64,000 bases of DNA from Collimonas arenae (GTDB taxonomy: Bacteria > Pseudomonadota > Gammaproteobacteria > Burkholderiales > Burkholderiaceae_D), in assembly GCF_001584165.1 (NCBI RefSeq), contig NZ_CP013233.1:4286620-4350619 (forward strand), given 5' to 3'. Of this stretch, positions 27,890-38,549 are shown one piece after another (position 1 is the stretch's first letter; every line of letters begins with the position of its first letter). Position numbers and translations under genes: made by a program. The notes under the pieces are model-generated. The model was not told the DNA's origin. It did not search any database and saw only the letters and a list, made by a program, of their open reading frames with translations.

Positions 27890-27976
27890 GATTTGAAACT
27901 CCTGATTGTTATGAGAGCTGCGATGAGAGCTGCGAGTGATGTTAGGTAATTGGATTGTTGCCGGGTGTGATTCCAT

Positions 27977-28822
27977 TCAGGCGGCAACCGCGAGTGCCGG
28001 TATGCTGTCGAACGGCGTCGGTACTGCTACCGCTGGGCGGGTCAAGGTATTGGAGCCGCCCAGGATGTCTTCTGCTTCACTGCCGTATAGTTCACGCAGC
28101 ATTGGCTCGGTCAGTGCGCTGGAAGGGCCGTCGTACACAACGCGGCCTTTGTGCAAGGCCACCGTGCGCGGGCAAAAACGCAACGCCACGTCGACCTGGT
28201 GCAGCGACACGATCACGGTGCTGCGGTCGCGCTGGTTAACATCAGCCAGCGTTTGCATCACGCGGCGCGCCGATTCCGGATCGAGCGAGGCGATCGGTTC
28301 GTCGGCCAACACGATGCGCGCTTTCTGGACGATGGTGCGGGCGATTGCAGCACGTTGCTGCTGACCTCCGGACAATGCCGAGGCGCGTTTGTAGGCGTGG
28401 TCGGAAATACCCACGCGCGCCAACGCTTCCAGACCCAGGGCCTTTTCTTCAGCAGTAAACAATTTGAAGCAGCTGCGCCAGAGCGGGATGCGCGACAGGC
28501 CGCCGGTCAGAACATTGGTCAGGACCGGCAGACGGCCAACCAGGTTGAACTGCTGGAAAACGAAACCGACGTTGGCGCGCACCGCGCGGATGTTACGGTC
28601 GACGATGCCGTCTTTTTGAACCGACTTGCCATCAATGACAATTTCGCCGCCGCTGGCATCTGCAGACATCAATCCGGAAATATGTCGCAACAGCGTCGAT
28701 TTTCCCGAACCGGATGCGCCGATCAACGCCACCATTTCACCTTGGTCAAACGATAGGGAAACATTATCGAGCGCGCGGAAGCCGCCTCGGAATGTCTTGG
28801 ATAGACCTTTGATTTCAACCAT
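27977..28822 (-). CDS. phnC: Phosphonate ABC transporter ATP-binding protein
   Basis: A 281-aa ATPase. Walker A is [12 protein letters not shown], the signature [14 protein letters not shown] and Walker [30 protein letters not shown] at the N-terminus is typical of PhnC. GTG 28837 and ATG 28822 are both possible; ATG is preferred because it opens directly into the ABC domain ([11 protein letters not shown]). First gene of phnCDE, with a Pho-box-like site upstream. No phosphonate-degrading enzyme is encoded nearby. Confidence 0.92.
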   Translation of the reverse strand: MVEIKGLSKTFRGGFRALDNVSLSFDQGEMVALIGASGSGKSTLLRHISGLMSADASGGEIVIDGKSVQKDGIVDRNIRAVRANVGFVFQQFNLVGRLPVLTNVLTGGLSRIPLWRSCFKLFTAEEKALGLEALARVGISDHAYKRASALSGGQQQRAAIARTIVQKARIVLADEPIASLDPESARRVMQTLADVNQRDRSTVIVSLHQVDVALRFCPRTVALHKGRVVYDGPSSALTEPMLRELYGSEAEDILGGSNTLTRPAVAVPTPFDSIPALAVAA

Positions 28823-28884
28823 GATATGTACCGCCACTGGGCTTTTGGAATGGCCGAAGTATTGCGGTCAAATATGTCAGGCGT

Positions 28885-28902
28885 ATGAAAGTTTTATGAC
28901 CA
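28885..28902 (-). promoter_or_regulatory. Candidate Pho box upstream of phnC
   Basis: On the minus strand the site reads TGGTCAT-AAAA-CTTTCAT, about 60 bp ahead of the phnC start. It matches the PhoB tandem consensus CTGTCAT-N4-CTGTCAT at 11 of 14 defined positions. PhoB control would fit a phosphonate importer. Confidence 0.5.
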
Positions 28903-29212
28903 TTCGGTTACAAGTCGAAAAATGTAAACAATCTACAACTCGAATTTTGGCCGCTTACGTCGTCTAAAAAGTATTCTTTTGCATGGAAAATGTGCTTGTA
29001 CGGGGCTACGCCGTGCCTGCTCCGTAATTTGATGAAATGCCAGGGTCGGTTGCCGTGGCGCTGGCAACATGCCTCTGTCGCGCCGGGCGAAATGATGAAA
29101 GTTCCAAGGAGTGGAGCTGGTTGCAACGTACAGCATTGATGACGACAAGGAACCCCAGCTGTCCAGCTTGTGGGCTTATCGCGAGATACGCAGCATCAGG
29201 AAACGATACTGC
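28903..29212. other. Non-coding stretch between phnC and rlpA
   Basis: About 310 bp with no convincing coding frame on either strand. The phnC promoter should lie at its left end and the rlpA 3' end at its right. No terminator with a T-tract was seen for rlpA. Confidence 0.4.
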
Positions 29213-30325
29213 CTAGCGCTGCACCACAATCGGATTGACGTTGCTGCGTTGGCGAATTTGCTGCAGGATGCTGTCGGCATCGGATCGGTTGGCGTAAGGT
29301 CCGGCGTACAGACGATACAGGCCGTTGACGGCGACACTGTTGAGCGCGGTGACCAGGCCGGACAATTCCTGCATCAGGCGGCTACGAGCGCCTTCAGCAT
29401 TGGCTTGCTGCGCATAGGCGCCGAATTGCAGGTAAAACCCGCTGGCCAGGGTATTGTCGCCATCGCTCTGCACCATACTCGGCGCTGCAGTCGGCGCTAC
29501 CGCGGAAGATGCGGGATCAAGCAGCAGCGGCTGCGCCGTGAGCACTGGCATGTCTACCGCTTCAGTCGTCACGATTGCCGGCGCACTGTTGTCCCGGACC
29601 GGCTCAAGCTGGACCTGCCGCTGCGATGACGCTGTGGCAGGCATGCCGTTCTGGCGCTGCTTGTTCATGGCGATGATATCGGCCGGCAGCAGGCGCTCCA
29701 CTTCCAGTTCACCGCTGCCGCTACCGAGGTAACCGAGTTTCAGCGCCGCCGTATAGGAGAGGTCGATGATACGGCTGGAATGGAACGGGCCGCGGTCATT
29801 GACCCGTACGATCACCTGGGCCCCGGTTTTCAGGTTGGTGACACGGGCGTAGGATGGAATCGGCAAGGTCGGATGCGCAGCCGTCATCTTGTACATGTCG
29901 TACAGTTCACCGGACGAAGTTTTCTGCTTGTGGAATTTCTTGCCATACCAGCTGCCGATGCCGCGTTGCTTGAACGGTTGATCATCGGTCATGGGCGTGT
30001 AGGTTTTGCCAAACACGACATAAGGCTTGTTGCCGGTGCGCGAGTAGGGTTCGACGGTCGGTATCGCATCGGGCACATCGAGCAAACCTTCCGGTATGGC
30101 ATCACCCGGCCCGTCATCCTTGTAATAGCCGCCGCGCCCCGAGCCGGCCGCTGGCAATGCCGGAATTCCTCGGCTGGCGTTGCCGCTGGAAGCTGTCTTG
30201 GTGGGCGGAACGGATGCCGACGGCGCTTTTGGCGAGCTGCCGCAGCCAACCAGAATCAGCGACAGCAATAGCGTGCTTGCATACCCAGCAATGCTGTAGC
30301 GACGTCGGTTATGGCTGAATGGCAT
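29213..30325 (-). CDS. rlpA: Septal ring lytic transglycosylase RlpA (lipoprotein)
   Basis: A 370-aa rare lipoprotein A. A lipoprotein signal ends in LVGC (Cys28). The double-psi beta-barrel RlpA domain is GIGSWYGKKFHKQKTSSGELYDMYKMTAAHPTLP-type text with VRVNDRGPFHSSRIIDLSYTAA, including the catalytic Asp. A SPOR domain at the C-terminus (FYLQFGAYAQQANAEGAR ... YRLYAGPYANRSDAD) binds denuded septal glycan. ATG 30325 opens the signal peptide; the longer frame to 30394 adds nothing recognisable. Last gene of the elongation operon. Confidence 0.92.
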   Translation of the reverse strand: MPFSHNRRRYSIAGYASTLLLSLILVGCGSSPKAPSASVPPTKTASSGNASRGIPALPAAGSGRGGYYKDDGPGDAIPEGLLDVPDAIPTVEPYSRTGNKPYVVFGKTYTPMTDDQPFKQRGIGSWYGKKFHKQKTSSGELYDMYKMTAAHPTLPIPSYARVTNLKTGAQVIVRVNDRGPFHSSRIIDLSYTAALKLGYLGSGSGELEVERLLPADIIAMNKQRQNGMPATASSQRQVQLEPVRDNSAPAIVTTEAVDMPVLTAQPLLLDPASSAVAPTAAPSMVQSDGDNTLASGFYLQFGAYAQQANAEGARSRLMQELSGLVTALNSVAVNGLYRLYAGPYANRSDADSILQQIRQRSNVNPIVVQR

Positions 30326-30422
30326 GCACTCTCCCTGGCAATTCGATGGTTGGCGGAAATGAAATACTGAATCGATGGACCGCATGTTTGCCATGCAAGT
30401 TCAATCGCTGCATGTATGGCAA

Positions 30423-31535
30423 TCAGGTCTGTATCAGCTTGCGATGACGCTGAATGCTCATCAGTATGCCAGCACCCAGGCCAAGCGTCACCAACGCCGT
30501 GCCGCCATAGCTCATCAATGGCAACGGTACGCCGACCACCGGCAAGATGCCGCTGACCATACCCATGTTGACGAAGGCATAAGTAAAGAAGATCAGCGTG
30601 ATGGCGCCGGCCAGTAGGCGCGTGAACATGGTCGGCGCATTCACCGCGATCATCATGCCGCGGCCGATCAGCAAGATGTACAGGAACAGCAGTACGCCAT
30701 TGCCGATCAGGCCAAACTCTTCGGAAAACACCGCGAAAATGAAATCGGTGGTGCGTTCCGGGATGAACTCCAGATGGGCTTGCGTGCCTTTCAGCCAACC
30801 TTTGCCAAAAATCCCGCCGGAGCCAACTGCGATGGTCGACTGGATAATATGGAAGCCTTTGCCGAGCGGATCTGAGGTCGGATCGATCAGCATCATCACG
30901 CGCTGTCGTTGGTAATCGTGCAATACCGACCACAATATTGGCAAGCTGGCGCCGACTGCGACCGCCAGGCCGATCAGGATGCGCCACGACAGGCCGGCCA
31001 GGAAGATCACATAGAATCCGGCAGCCAGCACAAGCGTCCCGGTACCCAGGTCCGGCTGGCGGATGATCAGGCCGACCGGCAGCACGAGCAGCAACGCCGC
31101 TACCAGGTAATCGCGCCAGTTGATCATGCCTTCGCGCTTCTGGAAATACCAGGCCAGCATCAGCGGCATTGCAATTTTCATGATTTCGGATGGCTGGATG
31201 ACCATGCCGATGTTGATCCAGCGGCGCGAGCCTTTTTTCACGATGCCAAACACCGCCACTGCAATCAGCAGCGATACGCCAAGCGCATACACCGGTATCG
31301 CGAACCGCATCAGGGTCTGCGGCGGAATGTTCGCCGCCACCCACATGATCACGAACGCCACCAGGATGTTGCGCAACTGATCTTCGACACGTCCCGGAAA
31401 ATCGATCCCGGCCGAGTACAGGGTGACAATGCCGACCGACAGGATCAGAAACATGATCAGCGACAAGGCGCCATCAAATACCGCGATATGCGATTTGATG
31501 CTTTGCCATATGGTATGTTTGTCGGTCAGATTCAT
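30423..31535 (-). CDS. rodA: Rod-shape SEDS peptidoglycan glycosyltransferase RodA
   Basis: A 370-aa SEDS-family polymerase with about ten membrane spans. Diagnostic blocks are KKGSRRWINIGMVIQPSEIMKI, PDLGTGTLVLAAG (catalytic Asp region) and GVPLPLMSYGGTALVT. It acts with PBP2 (mrdA), whose 3' end adjoins it. The frame also opens at a GTG (31550) overlapping the mrdA stop; ATG 31535 (MNLTDKHTIW) fits the family start better. Confidence 0.94.
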   Translation of the reverse strand: MNLTDKHTIWQSIKSHIAVFDGALSLIMFLILSVGIVTLYSAGIDFPGRVEDQLRNILVAFVIMWVAANIPPQTLMRFAIPVYALGVSLLIAVAVFGIVKKGSRRWINIGMVIQPSEIMKIAMPLMLAWYFQKREGMINWRDYLVAALLLVLPVGLIIRQPDLGTGTLVLAAGFYVIFLAGLSWRILIGLAVAVGASLPILWSVLHDYQRQRVMMLIDPTSDPLGKGFHIIQSTIAVGSGGIFGKGWLKGTQAHLEFIPERTTDFIFAVFSEEFGLIGNGVLLFLYILLIGRGMMIAVNAPTMFTRLLAGAITLIFFTYAFVNMGMVSGILPVVGVPLPLMSYGGTALVTLGLGAGILMSIQRHRKLIQT

Positions 31536-31546
31536 GATTCTTCTAG

Positions 31547-33565
31547 TCACTCGCGATTGCCCGGCGTTGCCTCGCCGGGTTTATAGCTGTCTTCAGATTT
31601 GTCGCCGGACCTGACGTCAGCGTCGGGCGTGGGCGCGGTCGCATCCGGCGGTACTGCGGCGTCGTCTGTTGATTCAGCTGCGGTCGCGGCGCCCTGCGTC
31701 TTGCCGGCAACGCCAGGACGTTTCCCCAGCAAATAATAATCCATCGCCTTGCGCACGATCGGCGCCGCCGCCGTCGCGCCCCAGCCGCCGTTTTCGACAA
31801 TCACGGCAATCGCAATGCGCGGCTTGTCGGCCGGAGCAAAACCGACGTACCAGGCGTTGTCGGCCAGCCGTGTGCCATTATGCCGCTTGTCGTATTTCTC
31901 ACCTTGCTTGATGCCCAGCACCTGCGCCGTCCCGGTTTTGCCGCCTGAATCGTAGCCTGCGCCGGCAAAGATGGAGCGGCCGGTGCCTTCGCGCGTCACG
32001 CCCACCATTGCCTTCTTGATGAAGTCGACATTTTCCTGTTTCAGCGGAATCCGGTAGCTTTCCTTCGGCACGGTTTGCGTCTGCGCGCGCGTGGTGCCAT
32101 CTTCGATGATCTTCACCAGATGCGGTTTCATCACCACGCCGTCGTTGACCAGCGTTGCCACCGCATGCGCCATCTGCAGCGGCGTAAAGGCGTTGAAACC
32201 CTGGCCGATGCCGAGTGAAATGGTGTCGCCGCCAAGCCACTTCTGCGCAGCTGCCCGCTTGTAATATTTGCGCTTCCAGTCGGTCGACGGCAAGATGCCG
32301 CGTTGTTCGTGTTCCAGATCGATACCGGTCAGCTGACCGAAGCCGAACGGCTTCATGAAGTCATGGATGGTGTCCGGGCCGAGGTCATTGGCCAGCATGT
32401 AGTAATAGGTATCGCAGGACTCGACGATCGACTTATACATGTCGACCCGGCCGTGGCCGCCTACCTTGTCGTCGCGGAACTGGTGGCCGCCCAACATGAA
32501 ATAACCGATATCGTTGATGGCGAACGAAGTGGTGCGTTTGCCCAGTTCCAGCGCGGCGAGCGCCATGAACGGCTTATAGGTCGAACCGGGCGCGTAGGTG
32601 CCGCTCATCGGCCGATTGATCAGCGGATGATCGGGAGAGTTATTCAACTCGTCCCAGCTTTGCTGGTCGATGCCTTCGACAAACAGGTTTGGATCAAATG
32701 ACGGCTGCGATACATAAGCCAGTACGTCACCGGTAGATGGCTCAATGGCAACCAGCGCGCCGCGTCGGCCGCCAAATGCTTCCTCCGCTACTTTCTGCAG
32801 TTCGATATCGATCGACAGGATCAGGTTGTCGCCCGGTGTCGCCGACACATGCGACATGCTGCGCACCGCGCGACCGCTGGCGGCGATTTCGATTTCCTCA
32901 TAGCCGGTGGTGCCGTGCAGTTGGCGCTCGTAGCTTTTCTCCAGGCCATCCTTGCCGATGTAACTGGTGCCCTTGTAGTTGGCGGCATCATCACTGTCAT
33001 CGATGCGGTCAGCATCTTTCTGGTTGATACGGCCGATATAACCGATCACATGCGCCGCCACTTCGCCCAGCGGATACTGACGGAACAGGCGCGCCTGCAC
33101 ATCGACGCCGGGGAAACGATAACGCTGTGCGGTGAAACGCGCTACTTCCTCGTCGGTCAGGCGAGACCGGATCGGCAAGCTGGCGAAGCTCTTCGAATCG
33201 TCCTGCAGCTTCTTGAAACGGCGCCTGTCTTTCGGCGTGATGGTGACCACCTGCGCCAAGTCGTCGATCACGCTTTCGAGGTCGCCCTTGATTTTGGAGC
33301 GGGTGATTTCCAACGTGTAGGCAGAATAATTGCGCGCCAGGATGACGCCGTTGCGGTCCATGATCAGGCCGCGATTCGGCACCACCGGCACCAGAGAAAT
33401 CCGGTTGTCCTCCGCTTGCGCTGCATAGGCATCGTGACGCACCACCTGCAACCAGATAAATCGCGCGCACAACAGGCCAAAGCAGATCAGTACGAACACG
33501 ATGGCGGCGGTGATCCGCAATCGGAAGTTTCGTAGTTCGCGTTCGGTGTTCTTGAATTCGGTCAT
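31547..33565 (-). CDS. mrdA: Penicillin-binding protein 2 (elongation transpeptidase)
   Basis: A 672-aa class B PBP. A single N-terminal membrane span (ITAAIVFVLICFGLLCARFIW) precedes the dimerisation domain with NRGLIMDRNGVILARN. The transpeptidase motifs are STYK (YAPGSTYKPFMA, catalytic Ser), SCD (VESCDTYYYM) and KTGT (GGKTGTAQV). The last ~60 residues are Ala/Thr/Asp-rich and probably disordered. ATG 33565 (MTEFKNTERELRNFR) is preferred to 33589. Confidence 0.95.
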   Translation of the reverse strand: MTEFKNTERELRNFRLRITAAIVFVLICFGLLCARFIWLQVVRHDAYAAQAEDNRISLVPVVPNRGLIMDRNGVILARNYSAYTLEITRSKIKGDLESVIDDLAQVVTITPKDRRRFKKLQDDSKSFASLPIRSRLTDEEVARFTAQRYRFPGVDVQARLFRQYPLGEVAAHVIGYIGRINQKDADRIDDSDDAANYKGTSYIGKDGLEKSYERQLHGTTGYEEIEIAASGRAVRSMSHVSATPGDNLILSIDIELQKVAEEAFGGRRGALVAIEPSTGDVLAYVSQPSFDPNLFVEGIDQQSWDELNNSPDHPLINRPMSGTYAPGSTYKPFMALAALELGKRTTSFAINDIGYFMLGGHQFRDDKVGGHGRVDMYKSIVESCDTYYYMLANDLGPDTIHDFMKPFGFGQLTGIDLEHEQRGILPSTDWKRKYYKRAAAQKWLGGDTISLGIGQGFNAFTPLQMAHAVATLVNDGVVMKPHLVKIIEDGTTRAQTQTVPKESYRIPLKQENVDFIKKAMVGVTREGTGRSIFAGAGYDSGGKTGTAQVLGIKQGEKYDKRHNGTRLADNAWYVGFAPADKPRIAIAVIVENGGWGATAAAPIVRKAMDYYLLGKRPGVAGKTQGAATAAESTDDAAVPPDATAPTPDADVRSGDKSEDSYKPGEATPGNRE

Positions 33566-33655
33566 AGCAAATATTGCACCGGCGGACACTCCACCTGCGG
33601 TTGCGGCATCGGCAAGCCATCCAGCCTGCCGTTGCGGGTATTCATGAAATGAGCG

Positions 33656-34168
33656 CTAAATGGGACGGTTGTCATCACGATTTACGGCACGTCGTTGTGG
33701 CGCCAGCAGCAGCCAGACCACGATCGGCCACAGCGCAACACAAACGAAGCTCTCGGCAAAATACAGCCAACCCGGAAACTTGCCGCTGACCGACATGCGG
33801 ATCACGAGTTGTATCAATTGTGTCATCAACATCAGTGGCAAGACGTGCAAGGCTTGCACGCCGACCGAAAACCAGAGGACACGGCGATGGATCATGATCG
33901 CGAAATACGATAACAGGGTATACGCCAACGCATTCTGACCCAGCAGCGTCGCTTCATGCACGTCCATCAGCAGGCCCATGCAAAAGGCGATGCCGATACC
34001 GATCTTGCGCGGCTGATGAATACTCCAGAACACCAACACCAGCGCGACGAAATCGGGGACGCCGGGCCATTGGCCCCACGGCAGCAGGTTAAGCAGGAAA
34101 GCCAGCACCAGCGTGGTTGCAATGAACAACGGGTTGGCAGGCAACAGGATGTAATGTGGACGCATCAT
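33656..34168 (-). CDS. mreD: Rod-shape-determining protein MreD
   Basis: A 170-aa membrane protein with about five spans. It starts MMRPHYILLPANPLFIATTLVLAFLLNLLP-like text, and FCMGLLMDVHEATLLGQNALAYTLLSY is the conserved MreD block. It overlaps the mreC stop by 4 bp, indicating translational coupling. It recruits the elongation machinery to the membrane. Confidence 0.93.
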   Translation of the reverse strand: MMRPHYILLPANPLFIATTLVLAFLLNLLPWGQWPGVPDFVALVLVFWSIHQPRKIGIGIAFCMGLLMDVHEATLLGQNALAYTLLSYFAIMIHRRVLWFSVGVQALHVLPLMLMTQLIQLVIRMSVSGKFPGWLYFAESFVCVALWPIVVWLLLAPQRRAVNRDDNRPI

Positions 34169-35169
34169 CGGGCACCTGCTTCCTGTGGACTCTTGCGCGC
34201 CGCTTCAGAACCGTCCTTGGCGGCTTCCTTCGCCGCCTCTTTCTTGTCGCGAGTGCTCTCGGTCAGGCGGCGCTTGCTGAGTATGTCTGCCTTGTTGTTG
34301 GCGACAGCCGGTTCATCGTCGGGGCGGGCGACCGGATTTGGATCAACCAGCAGAATCAGCAACTGAGTATGGCGATCGATACCGGCTACCGGCTCGCAAA
34401 CGATATGGGCAAAAGCATCGGTCGACTTGCTCTCTACCTGGATCACCTTGGCCACTGCCAGGCCCGCGGGATAGACGCCGTCGATGCCAGAAGTCACCAG
34501 CAGGTCACCCTTCTGGATATCGGCATTGGAGGACATAAAACGCAAATCAAGATAGCCGGACTGGCCGCGCCCATAGGCAACGCTGCGCAACCCATTGCGC
34601 AGCACTTGCACCGGGATCGCCTGGTCCTTGTCGGTCAACAGCGTCACCTCAGACGTAAATGGGAAGACACGCGTGACCTGGCCGACGATGCCAGCATCGT
34701 CGATCACCGGCTGCCCGGTCGCAACGCCTTGTTGCGAGCCGCGGTCCATGATCACCTTGCGCGCAAACTGATCGCGCGCGTCGTACAGGATTTCACTCAT
34801 CACCGACTTCACCTGCAAACGTTCCTGTGCTCCCAGCAATTTACGCAATTGCGCATTTTCGGCGGCAAGTTGTTGCGCCTGCTGCAGTTGCTGCGCACGC
34901 GCGCCTTGCTGGCTGCGCAATGCCTGATTTTCCTTCTCCACCGTCGACAGCGTCGAAAAGTAATCGACAACTTTATTCGCCGCGTCGCGCGGCATCAAGG
35001 CCACCATCTGCAACGGATAAAGCGCGGTGCCGACGGCTTGCCGCAATATCAGCAAGGCATGGATCCGGGAATCGGCAATCAGCAGCGCCAACGCCAGCAG
35101 CGTGCATATCACCGCCTTGGCGCGGGCTGAAGCACCTTGCTTGAAGAGGGGTGGTGGACTGTATTCCAT
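34165..35169 (-). CDS. mreC: Rod-shape-determining protein MreC
   Basis: A 334-aa bitopic protein: short cytoplasmic N-terminus (MEYSPPPLFKQG), one span (AVICTLLALALLIADSR), a coiled coil (TVEKENQALRSQQGARAQQLQQ) and the beta-barrel MreC domain (LYDARDQFARKVIMDRGSQQG, LVTSGIDGVYPAGLAVAKV). The C-terminus is a charged, Ala/Lys/Glu-rich tail. ATG 35169 and TTG 35172 are both possible. It is separated from mreB by 221 bp with a strong hairpin. Confidence 0.94.
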   Translation of the reverse strand: MEYSPPPLFKQGASARAKAVICTLLALALLIADSRIHALLILRQAVGTALYPLQMVALMPRDAANKVVDYFSTLSTVEKENQALRSQQGARAQQLQQAQQLAAENAQLRKLLGAQERLQVKSVMSEILYDARDQFARKVIMDRGSQQGVATGQPVIDDAGIVGQVTRVFPFTSEVTLLTDKDQAIPVQVLRNGLRSVAYGRGQSGYLDLRFMSSNADIQKGDLLVTSGIDGVYPAGLAVAKVIQVESKSTDAFAHIVCEPVAGIDRHTQLLILLVDPNPVARPDDEPAVANNKADILSKRRLTESTRDKKEAAKEAAKDGSEAARKSPQEAGAR

Positions 35170-35298
35170 CAATGACAGACAGATTGTGATTGGTCAGCCG
35201 CGGGTGGCATCGGCAGGCGCCGCATGGATTGCTGCACTTGCCTACGCCCCCGCTCAATTGCCGGTATCGCTGTGACGCAGATGCCGCAGATACGAAAG

Positions 35299-35327
35299 CG
35301 GGTCGCATGCACTAGTGCACCGACCCG
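35299..35327. promoter_or_regulatory. Intercistronic hairpin between mreB and mreC
   Basis: CGGGTCG (35299-35305) pairs with CGACCCG (35321-35327), and the loop contains the palindrome GCACTAGTGC. No T-tract follows on the minus strand. A partial attenuator or RNA-stability element that lets MreB be made in excess over MreCD is plausible but not shown. Confidence 0.5.
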
Positions 35328-35390
35328 GTTGCCGTCACCCGACCTCAAGACCAGCAAGGAGAGGTGGGGCAAGCGTCGCATCAGTCTGGA

Positions 35391-36464
<1,074 letters not shown>

Positions 36465-36686
36465 TTAAACGTTTATTTTAGGGGGGTGTCTAGTATCCGG
36501 CGCATGGCAAAGATCGATTACCTGCCGCATGGACGCAACATTCTACCTTATAATTTGACTCAAATTAGGGCGTATAGCGCTCAAAATGCTTGCTTTTTAC
36601 AAATCCCGGGCAGTTCCCTTGGCAAGCACATACTTTCCTTTTTAACCACATTTACGCAAACGCGCTCCGGCGCGCCATCGAAAACC

Positions 36687-36989
36687 ATGTCATTAGCCCT
36701 TTCCGACGTTAAGCGCATTGCCAATTTGGCACGTCTCGAACTCACTGAAGACCAAGCCGCCTCCACCCTGGACAAGCTGAACGGCATCTTCGGCCTGGTC
36801 GAGCAAATGCGTGCAGTCGACACCACCGGCATCGAGCCGCTAAGCCATCCGATTGCGGCCATCCGCCAGGATCTTTCACTGCGCTTGCGTGAAGATGAGG
36901 TGACGGAGCCGAATCGGCGCGAAGAATATCAGGCAGTTGCCCCGGCTACCGAAGACGGCCTGTATCTGGTGCCCAAGGTCATCGAATAA
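36687..36989 (+). CDS. gatC: Glu/Asp-tRNA amidotransferase subunit C
   Basis: A 100-aa small subunit that clamps GatA to GatB. It starts [19 protein letters not shown] and continues [25 protein letters not shown], standard GatC text. ATG 36687 gives the normal length; the frame is open another 83 codons upstream but that part is unlike GatC and crosses the mreB promoter area. Confidence 0.95.
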   Translation: MSLALSDVKRIANLARLELTEDQAASTLDKLNGIFGLVEQMRAVDTTGIEPLSHPIAAIRQDLSLRLREDEVTEPNRREEYQAVAPATEDGLYLVPKVIE

Positions 36990-37080
36990 GCCAGCCGCAT
37001 TCTGCTTGCGCCGAGTCGCAAGCGGCTTGTCGCCCCCGCCCTGAGCGGCTGTCACGCAAAGTCAATATTTGAAAATACTC

Positions 37081-38547
37081 ATGCATACCAAAACACTCAA
37101 GCAACTGTCGGTGCTGCTGCACGAAAAGAAAATTTCTGCCGAGGAGCTGGCAAAACTGTATCTGGCGCGGATTCAGCAAAGCGACCTGAACGCTTTCTTG
37201 CATGTCGACCAGGACCTAACGCTGCAGCAGGCGCGCGCCGCCGATCAGCGGCTGGCGCAAAATGACAGCACCGTCCTGACCGGAGTACCGATCGCCCACA
37301 AGGATATTTTCGTGACGCGCGGCTGGCGCTCCACCGCCGGTTCGAAGATGCTGGAAAACTACGTCAGCCCGTTCGATGCTACCGTGGTGGAACACTTCAA
37401 CAACGCCGGCATGGTGACCCTGGGCAAATTGAATTGCGACGAATTTGCGATGGGTTCATCGAACGAAAATTCGCATTTCGGCCCGGTCAAGAATCCGTGG
37501 GACAAGCATGCGATTCCGGGCGGCTCTTCCGGCGGTTCGGCTGCCGCGGTGGCCGCACGCCTGGCGCCAGCCGCCACTGCGACCGACACCGGCGGCTCGA
37601 TTCGCCAACCTGCCGCCATGTGCGGCGTGACCGGCATCAAGCCAACCTACGGCAGCGCTTCGCGCTTCGGCATGATCGCCTTTGCTTCGTCGCTTGATCA
37701 GGCCGGTCCGATTGCGCAAACCGCTGAAGACTGCGCATTGCTGCTGAACGCAATGACCGGTTTCGATCCGCGCGATTCGACCAGCCTGGAACGTCCAAAG
37801 GAAGATTTCAGCCGCGATCTGAACAACGATCTGAAGGGCTTGCGCATCGGCATTCCGCGCGAATATTTCAGCGCCGGCCTGGCGCCGGATGTCGAGCAGG
37901 CGGTGCGTGTCGCCTTGCACGAATATGAAAAGCTGGGCGCCAAACTGGTTGAGATTTCGCTGCCAAAAACCGAGTTGTCGATCCCGGTTTATTACGTGAT
38001 CGCGCCAGCCGAAGCGTCATCCAACCTGAGCCGCTTCGACGGCGTCCGTTACGGCCATCGCGCCGCGGATTACAAAGACCTGGCCGACATGTACAAAAAA
38101 TCGCGCGCGGAAGGATTCGGCGAAGAAGTGAAGCGCCGTATCCTGGTCGGCGCCTACGTCTTGTCGCACGGCTATTACGACGCGTATTACCTGCAGGCGC
38201 AAAAGATCCGCCGCCTGATCGCCGAGGATTTCCAGAATGCGCTGAGCGGCCCGAACCGCCAGTGCGACGTCATCATGGGTCCGGTATCGCCGACCGTGGC
38301 GTGGGACCTGGGCGCCAAGGCCAACGATCCGGTCGCTAACTACCTGGCCGACATCTACACGCTATCGACCAGCCTGGCCGGCTTGCCTGGCATGTCGATC
38401 CCGTGCGGTTTCGGCCAGAGTGAAAAGAATGCGCGGCGTCCGGTCGGACTGCAGATCATCGGCAACTATTATGACGAAGCCAAGCTGCTGAACGTCGCGC
38501 ACCAGTACCAGCGCGTGACCGACTGGCACCTGCGCGCGCCTGACTGA
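37081..38547 (+). CDS. gatA: Glu/Asp-tRNA amidotransferase subunit A
   Basis: A 488-aa amidase that releases ammonia from glutamine for transamidation of Glu-tRNA(Gln) or Asp-tRNA(Asn). The Ser-cisSer-Lys triad is Lys74 (IAHKDIF), Ser149 (PGGSSGGS) and Ser173 ([11 protein letters not shown]). ATG 37081 is preferred to the TTG at 37069. Two nucleotides separate its stop from the next ATG. Confidence 0.96.
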   Translation: MHTKTLKQLSVLLHEKKISAEELAKLYLARIQQSDLNAFLHVDQDLTLQQARAADQRLAQNDSTVLTGVPIAHKDIFVTRGWRSTAGSKMLENYVSPFDATVVEHFNNAGMVTLGKLNCDEFAMGSSNENSHFGPVKNPWDKHAIPGGSSGGSAAAVAARLAPAATATDTGGSIRQPAAMCGVTGIKPTYGSASRFGMIAFASSLDQAGPIAQTAEDCALLLNAMTGFDPRDSTSLERPKEDFSRDLNNDLKGLRIGIPREYFSAGLAPDVEQAVRVALHEYEKLGAKLVEISLPKTELSIPVYYVIAPAEASSNLSRFDGVRYGHRAADYKDLADMYKKSRAEGFGEEVKRRILVGAYVLSHGYYDAYYLQAQKIRRLIAEDFQNALSGPNRQCDVIMGPVSPTVAWDLGAKANDPVANYLADIYTLSTSLAGLPGMSIPCGFGQSEKNARRPVGLQIIGNYYDEAKLLNVAHQYQRVTDWHLRAPD

Positions 38548-38549
38548 AA

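Noticed and set aside
34156..35130. 324-codon plus-strand frame opposite mreC
   Set aside because: mreC is certain from domain content and operon order; the reverse frame has no support.
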